Part shown: one piece after another, positions 1-7,829 of the stretch
Layout: every line of letters starts with the position of its first letter
How positions within the stretch are numbered: position 1 is the stretch's first letter
DNA from: Natronolimnobius baerhuensis
GTDB taxonomy: Archaea; Halobacteriota; Halobacteria; Halobacteriales; Natrialbaceae
Direction of reading: 5' to 3'
Length of the DNA stretch: 64,000 nucleotides
Assembly: GCF_002177135.1 (NCBI RefSeq)
Contig: NZ_MWPH01000003.1
Coordinates: 310,001-374,000, forward strand
The notes under the pieces: model-generated
What the model was told of the DNA's origin: nothing
The model's database searches: none
The model's input: only the letters and a program-made list of their open reading frames with translations
Translations under genes and position numbers: made by a program

Positions 1-236
1 AAAAGGAGTATCCGAAAGCCATCGGCGCGAACCAGATCGAACGCATCGCCCGCGGTTCGGGAACGAGCGAAGAGAAGGTCCGCCAACTGCTCCAGCAGTA
101 CAAGATGATGGAAAAGACCATCAAGCAGTTCCAGGGCATGGGCTCCGATCAGGAGATGCAACGCATGATGCAACAGATGCAACAGGGCGGTGGCGGAGGC
201 GGCGGTGGCATGGGCGGCATGGGGCCGTTCGGCTAA
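1..236 (+). CDS. srp54: Signal recognition particle protein SRP54, C-terminal fragment
   Basis: This is the last 78 codons of a gene that starts before the window; the frame begins at base 3 and the stop is TAA at 234-236. The residues match the end of the SRP54 M domain, which binds 7S RNA and signal sequences: an [13 protein letters not shown] segment, a helix with [16 protein letters not shown], then a Met/Gln-rich stretch and a Gly/Met-rich tail ending GPFG. Haloarchaeal SRP54 proteins typically end in such a glycine-methionine tail. SRP54 is the GTPase that targets nascent membrane and secreted proteins to the translocon. The N and G domains are outside the window. Confidence 0.93.
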   Translation, partial: KEYPKAIGANQIERIARGSGTSEEKVRQLLQQYKMMEKTIKQFQGMGSDQEMQRMMQQMQQGGGGGGGGMGGMGPFG

Positions 237-374
237 TCGACCACAACCTCAAATTTTCAGGTATTCCTCGAGTTGTTTTTCACCGAGAGACAGACCTCTC
301 TCCGACCATGATTGTGCTGTTCGCGTGACAGTCCGGTCGTCACGTTAAAGAGAGCCGAGACGAACGCTCGAGTC

Positions 375-1343
375 ATGAATCGTCGACAGTGTCTCGCCCG
401 TGGCGGTGCCGGGCTGGGCGTCGTTACACTCGCAGGTTGTCTCGGAACGCTTACTGGGGATGACGAGGGCCACGAAGTCGCGGATCGGACCGGCGAACGG
501 GCGCTCTCTCGAGCCGTCGGCGAACTGAACGACGCCGCACTCGCAATCTACGAGGCGGACCTCGATGCGGCCGACGCCGATGACGTCGAGTTCGACGCCG
601 CTGCACCGCAAGCGCATCTCGAGCAGGCGGCGGACTACCTCGACACCGCCGAGTCCGAACTGGACGGTCGAGACGCCGACCTCGCGGAACTTCGCGCCTA
701 CGCCGACGTGCTCGCAGTCGTCGTCGAGACGACCGCCGTTGTCACCGACGGGGCGCTTACTGACGAAATCGAGCAGGTCAGCGCCGCACTCGAGGCCGAG
801 GGCGACGACGACCTCGCAGACGCACAGGAGACGATTGACCAGCGAACGTCGACGCTCGAGGCTGCAGGGGCGGAGTTTGCCGAGGCGACCGCCGAGTTGG
901 CGGCGCTTGAGGAGGATCGTCTTTCGGATCTCGCGGTCATCGCCCTCGAGGAAATCGAGTCCGGCGTCGACGAGTTGGAGTCGGTGCTCGAGGCCCAAAC
1001 GGCGCTTGCCGCCGGCTACGATGTGTTACTGGGCGGCTACGACCATCTCGAGACTGGCCGCGAGTACGCTGACGACGAGGACCACGAGGCCGCGGCGGCT
1101 GCGTTCCGTGAGGCAAAACAGGAGTTCGAGGCCGCAACCGAGACGTTCGAATCGCCAGACGAAGACGCGCCGTCGAATCTGGCTGAGGCCTTTGACACCG
1201 CACACTGTCAGAGCCACAATCTGACCGACGCCGCAGCCAACTTTGCGGCGGCAGCCGACGCATCGAAGGAGTACGATCTCAGCACCGCACAACAGCGCCA
1301 GTCCGAGGCTGAAGACGCACTCGAGGCTGCTCGAGCGTGTTAG
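375..1343 (+). CDS. Secreted Tat lipoprotein, alpha-helical, unknown function
   Basis: 322 residues from ATG 375; a longer frame opens at TTG 312, but the signal sequence fits the ATG. The N-terminus has a twin-arginine motif (NRRQCLARGG), a hydrophobic stretch and a lipobox (TLAGC), so the mature protein should be a lipid-anchored extracellular protein starting at Cys21. The rest is very acidic and rich in Ala, Glu and Leu, with a pattern of repeated amphipathic helices (TPR-like or coiled-coil), for example around residues 80-180 and 230-320. No enzymatic motif is visible. Function unknown. Convergent with the UPF0201 gene. Confidence 0.8.
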   Translation: MNRRQCLARGGAGLGVVTLAGCLGTLTGDDEGHEVADRTGERALSRAVGELNDAALAIYEADLDAADADDVEFDAAAPQAHLEQAADYLDTAESELDGRDADLAELRAYADVLAVVVETTAVVTDGALTDEIEQVSAALEAEGDDDLADAQETIDQRTSTLEAAGAEFAEATAELAALEEDRLSDLAVIALEEIESGVDELESVLEAQTALAAGYDVLLGGYDHLETGREYADDEDHEAAAAAFREAKQEFEAATETFESPDEDAPSNLAEAFDTAHCQSHNLTDAAANFAAAADASKEYDLSTAQQRQSEAEDALEAARAC

Positions 1344-1444
1344 ATTGAGCCGTTTGGCAGTCTCCAGACGGCTGTGTACCGGTATCCACTAAACTGACGC
1401 TTTGGAAGAAGGGAATCGTTCGGTGTTCCGTGTCGGCGCAGCGC

Positions 1445-1858
1445 TTACTTCTCAACCGGTCTGCCGTCCTCTGTCGGCGGTGCGATGTGGTCGATATACT
1501 CCTCGAGCGTTGGCTCGTCGACGCGGACGCGGACGCTGATCTCCCCGAGTTCGTCGGGTTCGCCGACCGAGAAGTTGATTCGATCCTCGAAGGCCGCTTG
1601 TTTCTTGAGCGCGAACGAGAACGTCTGTCCGTCGCGGTTCGCAAAGAACTCGCCGCGGGCTGTATCGAGGATTTCCTGCTGGTGAAGCAACTCCGAGACG
1701 TGGTCCAGTGCGTGGGCCTCGGCGCGGATCTCGCCGAACTCCTCGCTGATCTCTGCGTTGGGGAAGATGTTCCCGACAGCGTCGGCGACACGACTCGTTA
1801 CCTCGGTGTCGTAAATCGGTGCCGTGATCTCTACGTCGACACGGTAAATTTCTGTCAT
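1445..1858 (-). CDS. UPF0201 family RNA-binding-like protein
   Basis: 137 residues starting MTEIYRVDVEITAPIYDTE. The pattern matches UPF0201 (COG1325), small archaeal proteins with a fold related to ribosomal L5/RNA-binding proteins and often described as predicted exosome-associated. Length is normal for the family. It lies directly downstream of the UPF0200 kinase-like gene on the same strand with a 5-base gap, so the two are very likely co-transcribed, an arrangement also common in other haloarchaea. Family membership is a recognition from sequence; the molecular role is not established. Confidence 0.82.
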   Translation of the reverse strand: MTEIYRVDVEITAPIYDTEVTSRVADAVGNIFPNAEISEEFGEIRAEAHALDHVSELLHQQEILDTARGEFFANRDGQTFSFALKKQAAFEDRINFSVGEPDELGEISVRVRVDEPTLEEYIDHIAPPTEDGRPVEK

Positions 1859-1863
1859 GGGTG

Positions 1864-2457
1864 TCAGTTGTTCTCGGGCTGCTCGAGTGTCGTCTCGCTC
1901 TCGCCATCAGTCGGTCCGTTGCGGATCACGCGCCGCACTCGCTCGTGGAACGCCTCGAGCGAGTCCGTGTTCTCGATGACCACATCCGCGCGATCCATCG
2001 CGTCGTCCATCCCGAAGCCGCGTTCGCGCTCGTCGCGGGCCTCGAGCGGTTCGCCGCCGTCGTCCGCGCTCGCATCGCGCCCGCGGTCGTCGATTCGCTC
2101 CGCGCGGAGATCGAAGGGGGCTTCGATGCTGACGAGTGTGAAGTACTCGCCGAACGCGTCTTCGAAGGCGTCGAGTTCGGTTCCCGAGCGCAGGCCGTCG
2201 ACCAGGACGGTCTCGTGGCTCTCGAGTCGGTCCTCGATCATCGGCAGTGATCGCTCGGCGATCGCCGCCGGGCCGTTTTCCTCGCGCAGCGCCTGGGCGA
2301 CGGTCCCGTGGTCTTTCGTCGGGTCGAGGCCGCGGTCGGCCGTCTCCTGGCGGACGACATCGCCCATCGTCACCACCGGGATTCCGTCCTCGCGTGCGAC
2401 GGTGGCCGCCTCGCCCTTGCCGCTGCCCGGGAGGCCCACCGTTCCGATGACGTGCAT
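1864..2457 (-). CDS. UPF0200 family nucleotide kinase-like protein
   Basis: 197 residues. The N-terminus MHVIGTVGLPGSGKGE carries a Walker A P-loop (GLPGSGKG), followed by a TMGDVVRQE segment and a VLVDGLRS strand, as in the dephospho-CoA-kinase-like P-loop family UPF0200 (COG0237-related). It probably phosphorylates a small substrate or nucleotide; the substrate is unknown and I do not assign it as the archaeal dephospho-CoA kinase, which belongs to another family. The C-terminal ~25 residues are acidic and low-complexity. First gene of a likely two-gene operon with the UPF0201 gene. Confidence 0.82.
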   Translation of the reverse strand: MHVIGTVGLPGSGKGEAATVAREDGIPVVTMGDVVRQETADRGLDPTKDHGTVAQALREENGPAAIAERSLPMIEDRLESHETVLVDGLRSGTELDAFEDAFGEYFTLVSIEAPFDLRAERIDDRGRDASADDGGEPLEARDERERGFGMDDAMDRADVVIENTDSLEAFHERVRRVIRNGPTDGESETTLEQPENN

Positions 2458-2578
2458 CGACTTGAGGTAACAGTGTTGCGTGCTTAAGGACTGTGGGTTC
2501 GCTATCGTGTTCGCGTTCGCACTCGAGGATGGCCGTTCCGGAACGCTATTGCTGGTCGGTTGATACGTTGTGCTCGAG

Positions 2579-3106
2579 ATGGGACTTCGAATCCGGCTTG
2601 GGTCGGATGACGACGACGATGACGGCTACGACGAGCCAGCGTGGGCGAGAGACGAGGATGCGGATGACGACGAGACGCTGCGGGAGTGGGCGGTTAGCCC
2701 ACCCGATCTGGGTGGTCTGTTCGTTCGAGCCGCACTCGTCTGTCTCGTGGTGACTGTGCTGTCGATGCTCGCGCTCGTCGTAGAACTCATCGCGGCGTCT
2801 GATGAGTTGTTCGTGGATCAACCGCATCTCGAGGACCCGATCACTGCGTGGGTGTGGCTGTTCGCGCTGACGGGGACTGCGCTCTCGATCACCGGCTACG
2901 CCGTCTGGTCGGCCTGGAAACAGCGCCAGCTGAAACGGCAGATTGCAGGTCCCAGCCAGCCGACGCTCGGCGGGGCGCTCAGTAAGTTGAACGCGGACAG
3001 CAGCGAGTGCAACGCCTACGAGGAACAGGTGAAAAAGACCGTGATGGCGCTGGTCTTCGCTGTCATCGTCGGGAATCTCCCCGCCCGGATACTGCTTCCG
3101 CTCTAG
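2579..3106 (+). CDS. Haloarchaeal membrane protein of unknown function
   Basis: 175 residues from ATG 2579; a GTG three codons upstream at 2570 is an alternative start. The N-terminal third is extremely acidic (runs of Asp) and probably cytoplasmic. Transmembrane segments are visible at about residues 48-70, 88-110 and 152-172, with a basic KQRQLKRQ stretch after the second. The last segment (VMALVFAVIVGNLPARILLPL) ends the protein. No known catalytic motif. Conserved hypothetical proteins with this layout occur in haloarchaea, but I cannot name a function. Confidence 0.7.
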   Translation: MGLRIRLGSDDDDDDGYDEPAWARDEDADDDETLREWAVSPPDLGGLFVRAALVCLVVTVLSMLALVVELIAASDELFVDQPHLEDPITAWVWLFALTGTALSITGYAVWSAWKQRQLKRQIAGPSQPTLGGALSKLNADSSECNAYEEQVKKTVMALVFAVIVGNLPARILLPL

Positions 3107-3190
3107 GGCTGCGCGCTCGAGGGCGTGGCGACTGTCGCTGCCGTGTCCTGACCCTGGCCCTCTTTGGCGCTCGAGGGCGAGCGTGTTCGT

Positions 3191-3331
3191 ATGCGCCTGT
3201 CCACGACAGTCATCGCCGTCGCCCTCCTGTTGATCGTCATCCCGATTCCGGTGGTGCCGCCGTTCGTCGGGACTGCGATTGGTATTTTGGTGTTACTGCT
3301 CGGATTGTTCCTGCGGTTTCTCGGGGTGTGA
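3191..3331 (+). CDS. Small hydrophobic membrane protein (46 aa)
   Basis: A 46-codon frame beginning MRLSTTVIAVALLLIVIPIP and ending at TGA 3329-3331. Two hydrophobic segments separated by a PIPVVPPF turn give a hairpin membrane topology with a single basic residue at each end. Haloarchaea encode many such 40-60 residue membrane proteins. It follows the preceding membrane protein by 84 bases on the same strand and may share its transcript. Function unknown; the call rests on composition and topology. Confidence 0.55.
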   Translation: MRLSTTVIAVALLLIVIPIPVVPPFVGTAIGILVLLLGLFLRFLGV

Positions 3332-3406
3332 GTGTCGGCGCTTGTGTGCCGTTCTGAGGCGACAATCCGCACTGTTTATGCCAATCGGTCGTTGAAGTAG
3401 TCTCGA

Positions 3407-3510
3407 GGGCACGTAGCTCAGTCCGGAAAGAGCGTCGGACTTCTATCCTCGCCGCGTTTGCGGTGGGGGAAGACATCCGACGGTCGTGGGTTCAAATCCC
3501 ATCGTGCCCG
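3407..3510 (+). tRNA. tRNA-Arg (anticodon UCU) with an intron
   Basis: Acceptor strand GGGCACG (3407-3413) pairs with CGTGCCC (3503-3509), discriminator G3510. The D stem is GCTC/GAGC, and the T arm contains GGTTCAAATCC. The anticodon stem TCGGA (3435-3439) pairs with TCCGA (3476-3480) and the loop reads C-T-TCT-A plus A3475, giving anticodon TCT for Arg. A 29-base intron (3446-3474) sits after position 37, the standard archaeal site, and can be cut by the bulge-helix-bulge endonuclease. The mature tRNA would be 75 bases; CCA is not encoded. Its 3' end is duplicated downstream, the signature of an integration site. Confidence 0.92.
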
Positions 3511-3611
3511 TGAAGCCGCCGAGTACTACGAGGCGTGCTGAACGCAGCACGCAGGGGATTTGAATCAGGGAGCTGCTTGCTGCGACCGTGGTTCAAATCC
3601 CATCGTGCCCG
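3489..3611 (+). repeat. att-like direct repeat of the tRNA-Arg 3' end
   Basis: A 22-base sequence covering the tRNA T arm and acceptor end (3489-3510) is repeated exactly at 3590-3611. Between them lie an 8-bp hairpin (3533-3540 with 3545-3552) and a GGGATTTGAA/TTCAAATCCC inverted repeat (3555-3564 with 3592-3601). Such 3'-tRNA duplications are left by tyrosine-integrase elements that integrate into tRNA genes. Only about 80 bases separate the copies, so any element once between them has been lost, or the second copy belongs to the AT-rich island that follows. No integrase gene is visible. Confidence 0.75.
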
Positions 3612-3965
3612 AACCGTTGTGAACGGGTTTCACCGTTTATTGGAGACTGGCCTCGAGCGTACGTCTATTCTGCTTTTACCAAGAAGCACCGTAATCTGTT
3701 TGAGAACTTCAGGTGTTGATTTGTACTCGAGGGCGGGGTTGCTGGGTCAATCTCGCTACCCCGCTGCGAGGCCGGTTCAATCTGGGAAAATGCTCCTTCC
3801 CGGGTGTCCTAAGGAAACAAAGCCGAGAAATACATCGCCCCGCTCCACCTTCGTATTCAACTTTCCAGTTGAATCATATGAAATATAGGAAAAACATCAC
3901 TATGTGGCTTACAGCAATAAAATAGTGCGGGTTATTTTCCCACTTTAAAATTTGAGTTAATACTG
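3612..3965. other. Intergenic, AT-rich transition with no gene
   Basis: About 350 bases between the second att-like repeat and the stop of the AlbA_2 gene. Base composition changes along it from normal genome GC to strongly AT-rich after about 3850. Short frames here have no codon bias or start signals. It is probably degraded island DNA. Confidence 0.5.
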
Positions 3966-5312
3966 CTATTCTACCCTGTCGTCAATCAAATACCTCAATT
4001 CATCCAGTTTATTTTCAATTTGGAATAGCTTTCTATTAGGGAGACTCTCTTCAAACTGTTCCCAGTCATATCTGTCTACCACTATGTTCGCGATCTCTTC
4101 ACTATAAAATTTACTAGTCATATATCCATTATAGTCTTGCTCTGGATATGCAAATTCTGTAGACATTTGGATTGACCCAGTAATTGTTCTCTTTGACCCA
4201 TCGACTCTCTCATGTGGGTTTCCTGTATTTGATTTAGATTCAGGATGCTCTTCAGGTAACCCTGTTTGGCTACTATGCCAGTTTATCTTTAGTACAATCT
4301 CGAACTCATTTTCCAAATATATATTTATTTCTGATATATCTTCGGAGACCTCCACTTCCCCACCTTTTGGAATAAACAAGCCAGTCTTATCTTGGTCTGT
4401 GAAATATAGATCTTCATTTAATTCAGACAAGCATTCCTCAAAGTCAAATCCGATTTCATCAAGTAGTACCTCATCTTTTATTTTCAATGTACTCAGGTCA
4501 TAGCTCTCAAACTCATATCCTTTGTTTATATCTATATCACTTACCTTTTCATTAATTGATTTCTGCATTTGATCATGGGATCGAATATTCAATCTATGTA
4601 GTATGGATATAATCAAAGCTCTTCGGAATAATGCATGATACATAGTATAGCCGCTTTCCGGATCATCCAGAACTTTTGCTATCTCTTCACTGAAGTTAGA
4701 AAGATAGTCATATAAATCGTTCATTCTTAGGAAATATATCGGAGTTGGCGAAACGCTCAACGGTTCATAATCGTGAGTATGGAAATATTTAACAAGAGAT
4801 GAAGTTTCAAGTTCTAAGTCAGGGTTTTCGTGGAAAAGCGAGACTAACTCTCCGTCAGTAACCAAGCGGGTTGAGTCGCCCGATCTTATCCTATATTCTC
4901 TTTTCCTAATATTTCCATCTGAGCGCTCAGTGACAGCAATTGGTGGAGAATTTGCCCTTTGTAAGACATTTAACACTAACACACATCCCGCAGATAAATC
5001 ATTGCTTTGATTTGAATAGAAATTATGAGAAAAATCCACTGTTGGACTACACCTAGCATTCGCTATTTCAGAGATTGTGCTGAGACATTCACTTTCGATT
5101 AAATTGACGCCTTCAGGTTCTCTATCGTCGTCTACGCCAAATATGATTTTTCCACCGCGATGGTTCGCAAAGCCAGCAAGATGTTTTGCTATCTTATATC
5201 TATTTTCCCCATCAGGATTCGTCAGCAATTCTGAACTTTTGAAGTCTACTTTATCATTCTCATCATGCTGCAGCAAATCCCACAACTTTTCATTGTTTAT
5301 GAGTACCGACAT
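3966..5312 (-). CDS. AlbA_2 (Schlafen-type DNA-binding) domain protein
   Basis: 448 residues. The N-terminal ~130 residues show the AlbA_2/Schlafen pattern: VDFKSSELL, then KHLAGFANHRGGKIIFGVDDD and a PEGVNL segment, followed by a strand pair ending in a VL(V)LNV element. This domain is found in predicted DNA- or RNA-binding regulators and in some phage-defence genes. The C-terminal ~300 residues show no family I recognise; in particular I see no HATPase domain. Base composition is far more AT-rich than the flanking genes, with codons such as ATA and AGA that are rare elsewhere here, which indicates horizontal transfer. It lies next to a tRNA integration scar. Regulation or defence are both possible roles. 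Confidence 0.78.
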   Translation of the reverse strand: MSVLINNEKLWDLLQHDENDKVDFKSSELLTNPDGENRYKIAKHLAGFANHRGGKIIFGVDDDREPEGVNLIESECLSTISEIANARCSPTVDFSHNFYSNQSNDLSAGCVLVLNVLQRANSPPIAVTERSDGNIRKREYRIRSGDSTRLVTDGELVSLFHENPDLELETSSLVKYFHTHDYEPLSVSPTPIYFLRMNDLYDYLSNFSEEIAKVLDDPESGYTMYHALFRRALIISILHRLNIRSHDQMQKSINEKVSDIDINKGYEFESYDLSTLKIKDEVLLDEIGFDFEECLSELNEDLYFTDQDKTGLFIPKGGEVEVSEDISEINIYLENEFEIVLKINWHSSQTGLPEEHPESKSNTGNPHERVDGSKRTITGSIQMSTEFAYPEQDYNGYMTSKFYSEEIANIVVDRYDWEQFEESLPNRKLFQIENKLDELRYLIDDRVE

Positions 5313-5528
5313 ATTGGTGTATTCGTAAGGTCAATACAAAAACATTAGGATGATTGTGTTATAAACCCCATTCTCCAGTATCTGGGTTCTCGGTGTCGGA
5401 TGTTGGCAAAACACGTTTCTCGAATATATACTCTTGTACCCGGTGCTCTCATCCAACCCACTAGCTATTCTGGGACTGCTGTTTTTATACAGAAGAAAGC
5501 ATATATGTAATCCGTCTTTGATGAACAT

Positions 5529-6083
5529 ATGTTACGTCGCCAGTTTTTCACAACGGCAACTCTCTGCGGGATTGTTGGAACAGTCGGCTGTCTAAGCGGG
5601 AACAATGGTGACGAAACCACTGACACCAACGACAGCGATTCGGAATCTGATCAAGAAACTGACGACGAGGATGACGAACCCGAACACTGTGAGATTGCGT
5701 CCAGAGACGAACAGGGAACTGCCGATCCAATCGAGGAATCAGCCACCGTCGACGCGGATGAAGTCGATTCAGCAGCGTGTGGAACGAAAAGTGCTGAAGC
5801 CGCACTTACGGAATTAGACGACCAACTCGAGATCAGCATTGCGGGCGAACCCTGGGTTGATCCGCAGTTTATGCAACGGGATGGCGAGGAACTCGCGGTG
5901 GTTTCTGTGTCGACAGTTGGCTCTGGTGGTGAGAAAACGATCTGTCCAGATCCAGACTGGGATTTTGATAAGGCGCTTGCGGTGTTGCCTCGAAAAGTCA
6001 CGCTCAATGTATCTACTGCTACTGAGACCAGCGAGTGTACGTTTGAGACGAGGCTGCAACAACAGGAACTGTGGGAGGGCTAA
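5529..6083 (+). CDS. Tat lipoprotein, unknown function
   Basis: 184 residues. The N-terminus MLRRQFFTTATLCGIVGTVGC has a twin arginine, a hydrophobic core and a lipobox Cys21, so it should be exported and lipid-anchored. A long Asp/Glu/Ser/Thr linker (about residues 26-50) is followed by a globular region of ~130 residues with four cysteines (around HCEIAS, AACGTK, TICPDP and SECTFE) that could form disulfides outside the cell. No known domain recognised. TATA-like sequences lie just upstream in an AT-rich stretch (5480-5510). It belongs to, or borders, the low-GC island. Confidence 0.72.
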   Translation: MLRRQFFTTATLCGIVGTVGCLSGNNGDETTDTNDSDSESDQETDDEDDEPEHCEIASRDEQGTADPIEESATVDADEVDSAACGTKSAEAALTELDDQLEISIAGEPWVDPQFMQRDGEELAVVSVSTVGSGGEKTICPDPDWDFDKALAVLPRKVTLNVSTATETSECTFETRLQQQELWEG

Positions 6084-6160
6084 CGAGAGTCTCGTTTCTG
6101 AGTGCCTATCAAGCACACCTCCCTGACAGCAGATACTGTTTTCTCCCTGCCCGTGAACCG

Positions 6161-6280
6161 TAGATATAAGTCACAACATGACAATAAAACAACCGGAAGC
6201 CAAACCGGGCATGAGTGAAATGCCCCGGGTGTTAGAGGCACCCGAGACGGCTTCCAAAACCCGCTCCGGGTTTTGCAAGC
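6161..6280 (+). ncRNA. Candidate structured small RNA with its own promoter
   Basis: A TATA-like box (GATATAAG, ~6163-6170) is followed about 25 bases later by a compact fold. P1 pairs 6195-6201 with 6249-6255 (GGAAGCC/GGCTTCC, 7 bp). Inside it are P2 (6207-6212 with 6220-6225, GGGCAT/ATGCCC, 7-base loop) and P3 (6227-6231 with 6239-6243, GGGTG/CACCC, 7-base loop), forming a three-way junction. P4 (6256-6262 with 6268-6274, AAAACCC/GGGTTTT) follows directly and could act as a terminator. No protein frame fits the region. It could be a free small RNA, a structured leader of the gene at 6375, or the end of a lost mobile element. Confidence 0.45.
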
Positions 6281-6374
6281 ATGATTCCGTTCATTCTACC
6301 GGGACATAAACATCCCGCACGACAGTTGAATCGCTCCCCTCGAGAGAGCCATCCACACCCAGCGGCAACAGCCG

Positions 6375-6716
6375 ATGGCCGCTGATCGCGATGGGGAACC
6401 GGACTGTGGCACAAATGTAGACGCCGACGGCGGAACAGACTCGGACGCCGGTGAGAGAACTGACTCGAGGCCCGACACGGACACAGACTCCGACACGGAC
6501 GCAGACGACTCCAACACGGACGCCAACCCAGACACGGACACCAACCCAGACTCGAGTCAATCCCAACCGCTCTCGAGGACGCCCTCGAGTTGCCCCTGCC
6601 CGGCCTGTGACGGCCGCATTGCGGGCGTGACGGTTCTCGGGCCGACAACGGCGTTCGCCCGCCCCTGTGGCTGTCGGGTGGCACCGGAGGTGTTGCACCA
6701 ACTCGACGAGGACTGA
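6375..6716 (+). CDS. Acidic low-complexity protein with a Cys-rich tail
   Basis: 113 residues. The first ~70 are dominated by Asp, Thr, Ser and Asn with DTDTDSDTD-type repeats, typical of disordered halophilic linkers. The last ~40 residues are quite different: CPCPACDG, then a hydrophobic segment with VTVLGPTTAFARP, then CGCRV. Five cysteines in this arrangement suggest a small metal-binding (probably zinc) module. The gene lies 86 bases upstream of sufU on the same strand. The conserved-looking tail supports a real gene; function unknown. Confidence 0.6.
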   Translation: MAADRDGEPDCGTNVDADGGTDSDAGERTDSRPDTDTDSDTDADDSNTDANPDTDTNPDSSQSQPLSRTPSSCPCPACDGRIAGVTVLGPTTAFARPCGCRVAPEVLHQLDED

Positions 6717-6802
6717 ACCCACGGCAAACGGGGACGCACTCGAGTCTGCGACACACAACCCCGGAACCCTTTTACAGCAGACAGCCGTATCCGTGTGCAA
6801 CG

Positions 6803-7234
6803 ATGGGACTGGGCTCGGATATGTACCGACAGCAGATCCTCGACCACTACAAAAACCCGCGTAACTACGGGCAACTCGAGGAGCCGACGTTTACCCACAT
6901 CGGCGAGAATCCAATGTGCGGCGACGAGATCCGCATGGATGTCACACTCGCCGACGAGGACGACGGCGAGACACAGACAATCGAGCGCGTCGCCTTCTCC
7001 GGCGACGGCTGTGCGATCAGCCAGGCCTCCGCGAGCATGCTCTCGACGAAATTGCAGGGGAAAACGCTCGAGGAACTGCTCGAGATGGATCGCGACGATA
7101 TCATCGACATGCTCGGTGTCGACATCTCCCCAATGCGAGTCAAGTGTGCGGTGCTCGCCGAGAAGGTCGCCCAAGATGGCGCAGAGATCTATCAGGGCGA
7201 ACTCGACGTGGAGAAGACGACGACTGAAGACTAA
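6803..7234 (+). CDS. sufU: Iron-sulfur cluster scaffold, SufU/IscU family
   Basis: 143 residues. The protein begins MYRQQILDHYKNPRNYG after six residues, a signature of IscU/SufU scaffolds. The three cluster- or zinc-binding cysteines are present: Cys39 in NPMCGD (with Asp41), Cys70 in GDGCAIS and Cys115 in VKCAVL. The spacing between Cys70 and Cys115 fits the SufU type rather than the shorter IscU. Proteins of this family assemble Fe-S clusters, or accept sulfur from the SufS desulfurase, in the cytoplasm. The other suf genes are not in the window. Confidence 0.92.
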   Translation: MGLGSDMYRQQILDHYKNPRNYGQLEEPTFTHIGENPMCGDEIRMDVTLADEDDGETQTIERVAFSGDGCAISQASASMLSTKLQGKTLEELLEMDRDDIIDMLGVDISPMRVKCAVLAEKVAQDGAEIYQGELDVEKTTTED

Positions 7235-7358
7235 CGGCTTGTTCTCGAGTCGTCATCTGTTCTCACTGATTAGCACTGATCCGACGTATCGTACTGTCGT
7301 CTACTCGCTGTGTCTGCGGCGTACGAACCAATCAGTAACAGCTGGTTCCTATAGACGA

Positions 7359-7664
7359 TTATCCGACGACGCCATGCGTAGTGAGCACCGTGGTGAGTGC
7401 GGCTCCGAGTCCGACGCTGACCGTGATCCGCAAAGCGGCTGTCCGGGACAGTGGCGTCACTCCGTACAGGAGCAATCCAATGGGAACCGATGCTAGCGCA
7501 GCGGCAATCCAGTCAGGAAGCGCGGCGAACAGATCGAGCCGGAAATAGAGCACAGTGAGTCCAAGCCCGGCGAGAACGGCTCCGATACGAGTCCACTGCC
7601 ACTCGGTCCACGTCGCTAACTCGAGCCCACGTTCCTCACCGAGAAAATCACGCTTAGAAACCAT
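7359..7664 (-). CDS. Small membrane protein of unknown function
   Basis: 101 residues with an amphipathic, charged N-terminus (MVSKRDFLGEERG) and three predicted membrane spans at about residues 25-45, 50-70 and 76-98. The N-terminal pattern with TEWQWTRIGAVLAGLGL is typical of small haloarchaeal integral membrane proteins. No catalytic or transport motif is visible. It stands alone between sufU and radA; the 165 bases upstream contain no other gene. Confidence 0.6.
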   Translation of the reverse strand: MVSKRDFLGEERGLELATWTEWQWTRIGAVLAGLGLTVLYFRLDLFAALPDWIAAALASVPIGLLLYGVTPLSRTAALRITVSVGLGAALTTVLTTHGVVG

Positions 7665-7829
7665 CGCTCGAGTATCGTCTATCAGTCCATTTATGTTTTT
7701 CGTGTGTTATCTAGACACCGATCTACTACATCAACTTGCACCAACGCTGATCGCAGTCTTCCCACGAATTTCCGACTGCAAAACAAAAATCGAATGGAGA
7801 GCGGTTACTGCGGTTACTGGTGCCGTCGA

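Noticed and set aside
5331-5528. 65-residue minus-strand frame in the AT-rich gap before the lipoprotein gene
   Set aside because: AT-rich intergenic DNA gives such frames by chance; no start signal or conserved-looking domain.
6195-6255. The P1-P3 fold as a tRNA or tRNA-like gene
   Set aside because: The outer 7-bp stem resembles an acceptor stem, but the inner helices have the wrong number and spacing, and there is no T-loop sequence.
6420-6560. GACACGGAC-type repeats as a tandem repeat or CRISPR-like array
   Set aside because: They encode Asp-Thr runs in the acidic protein; there is no repeat-spacer organisation.
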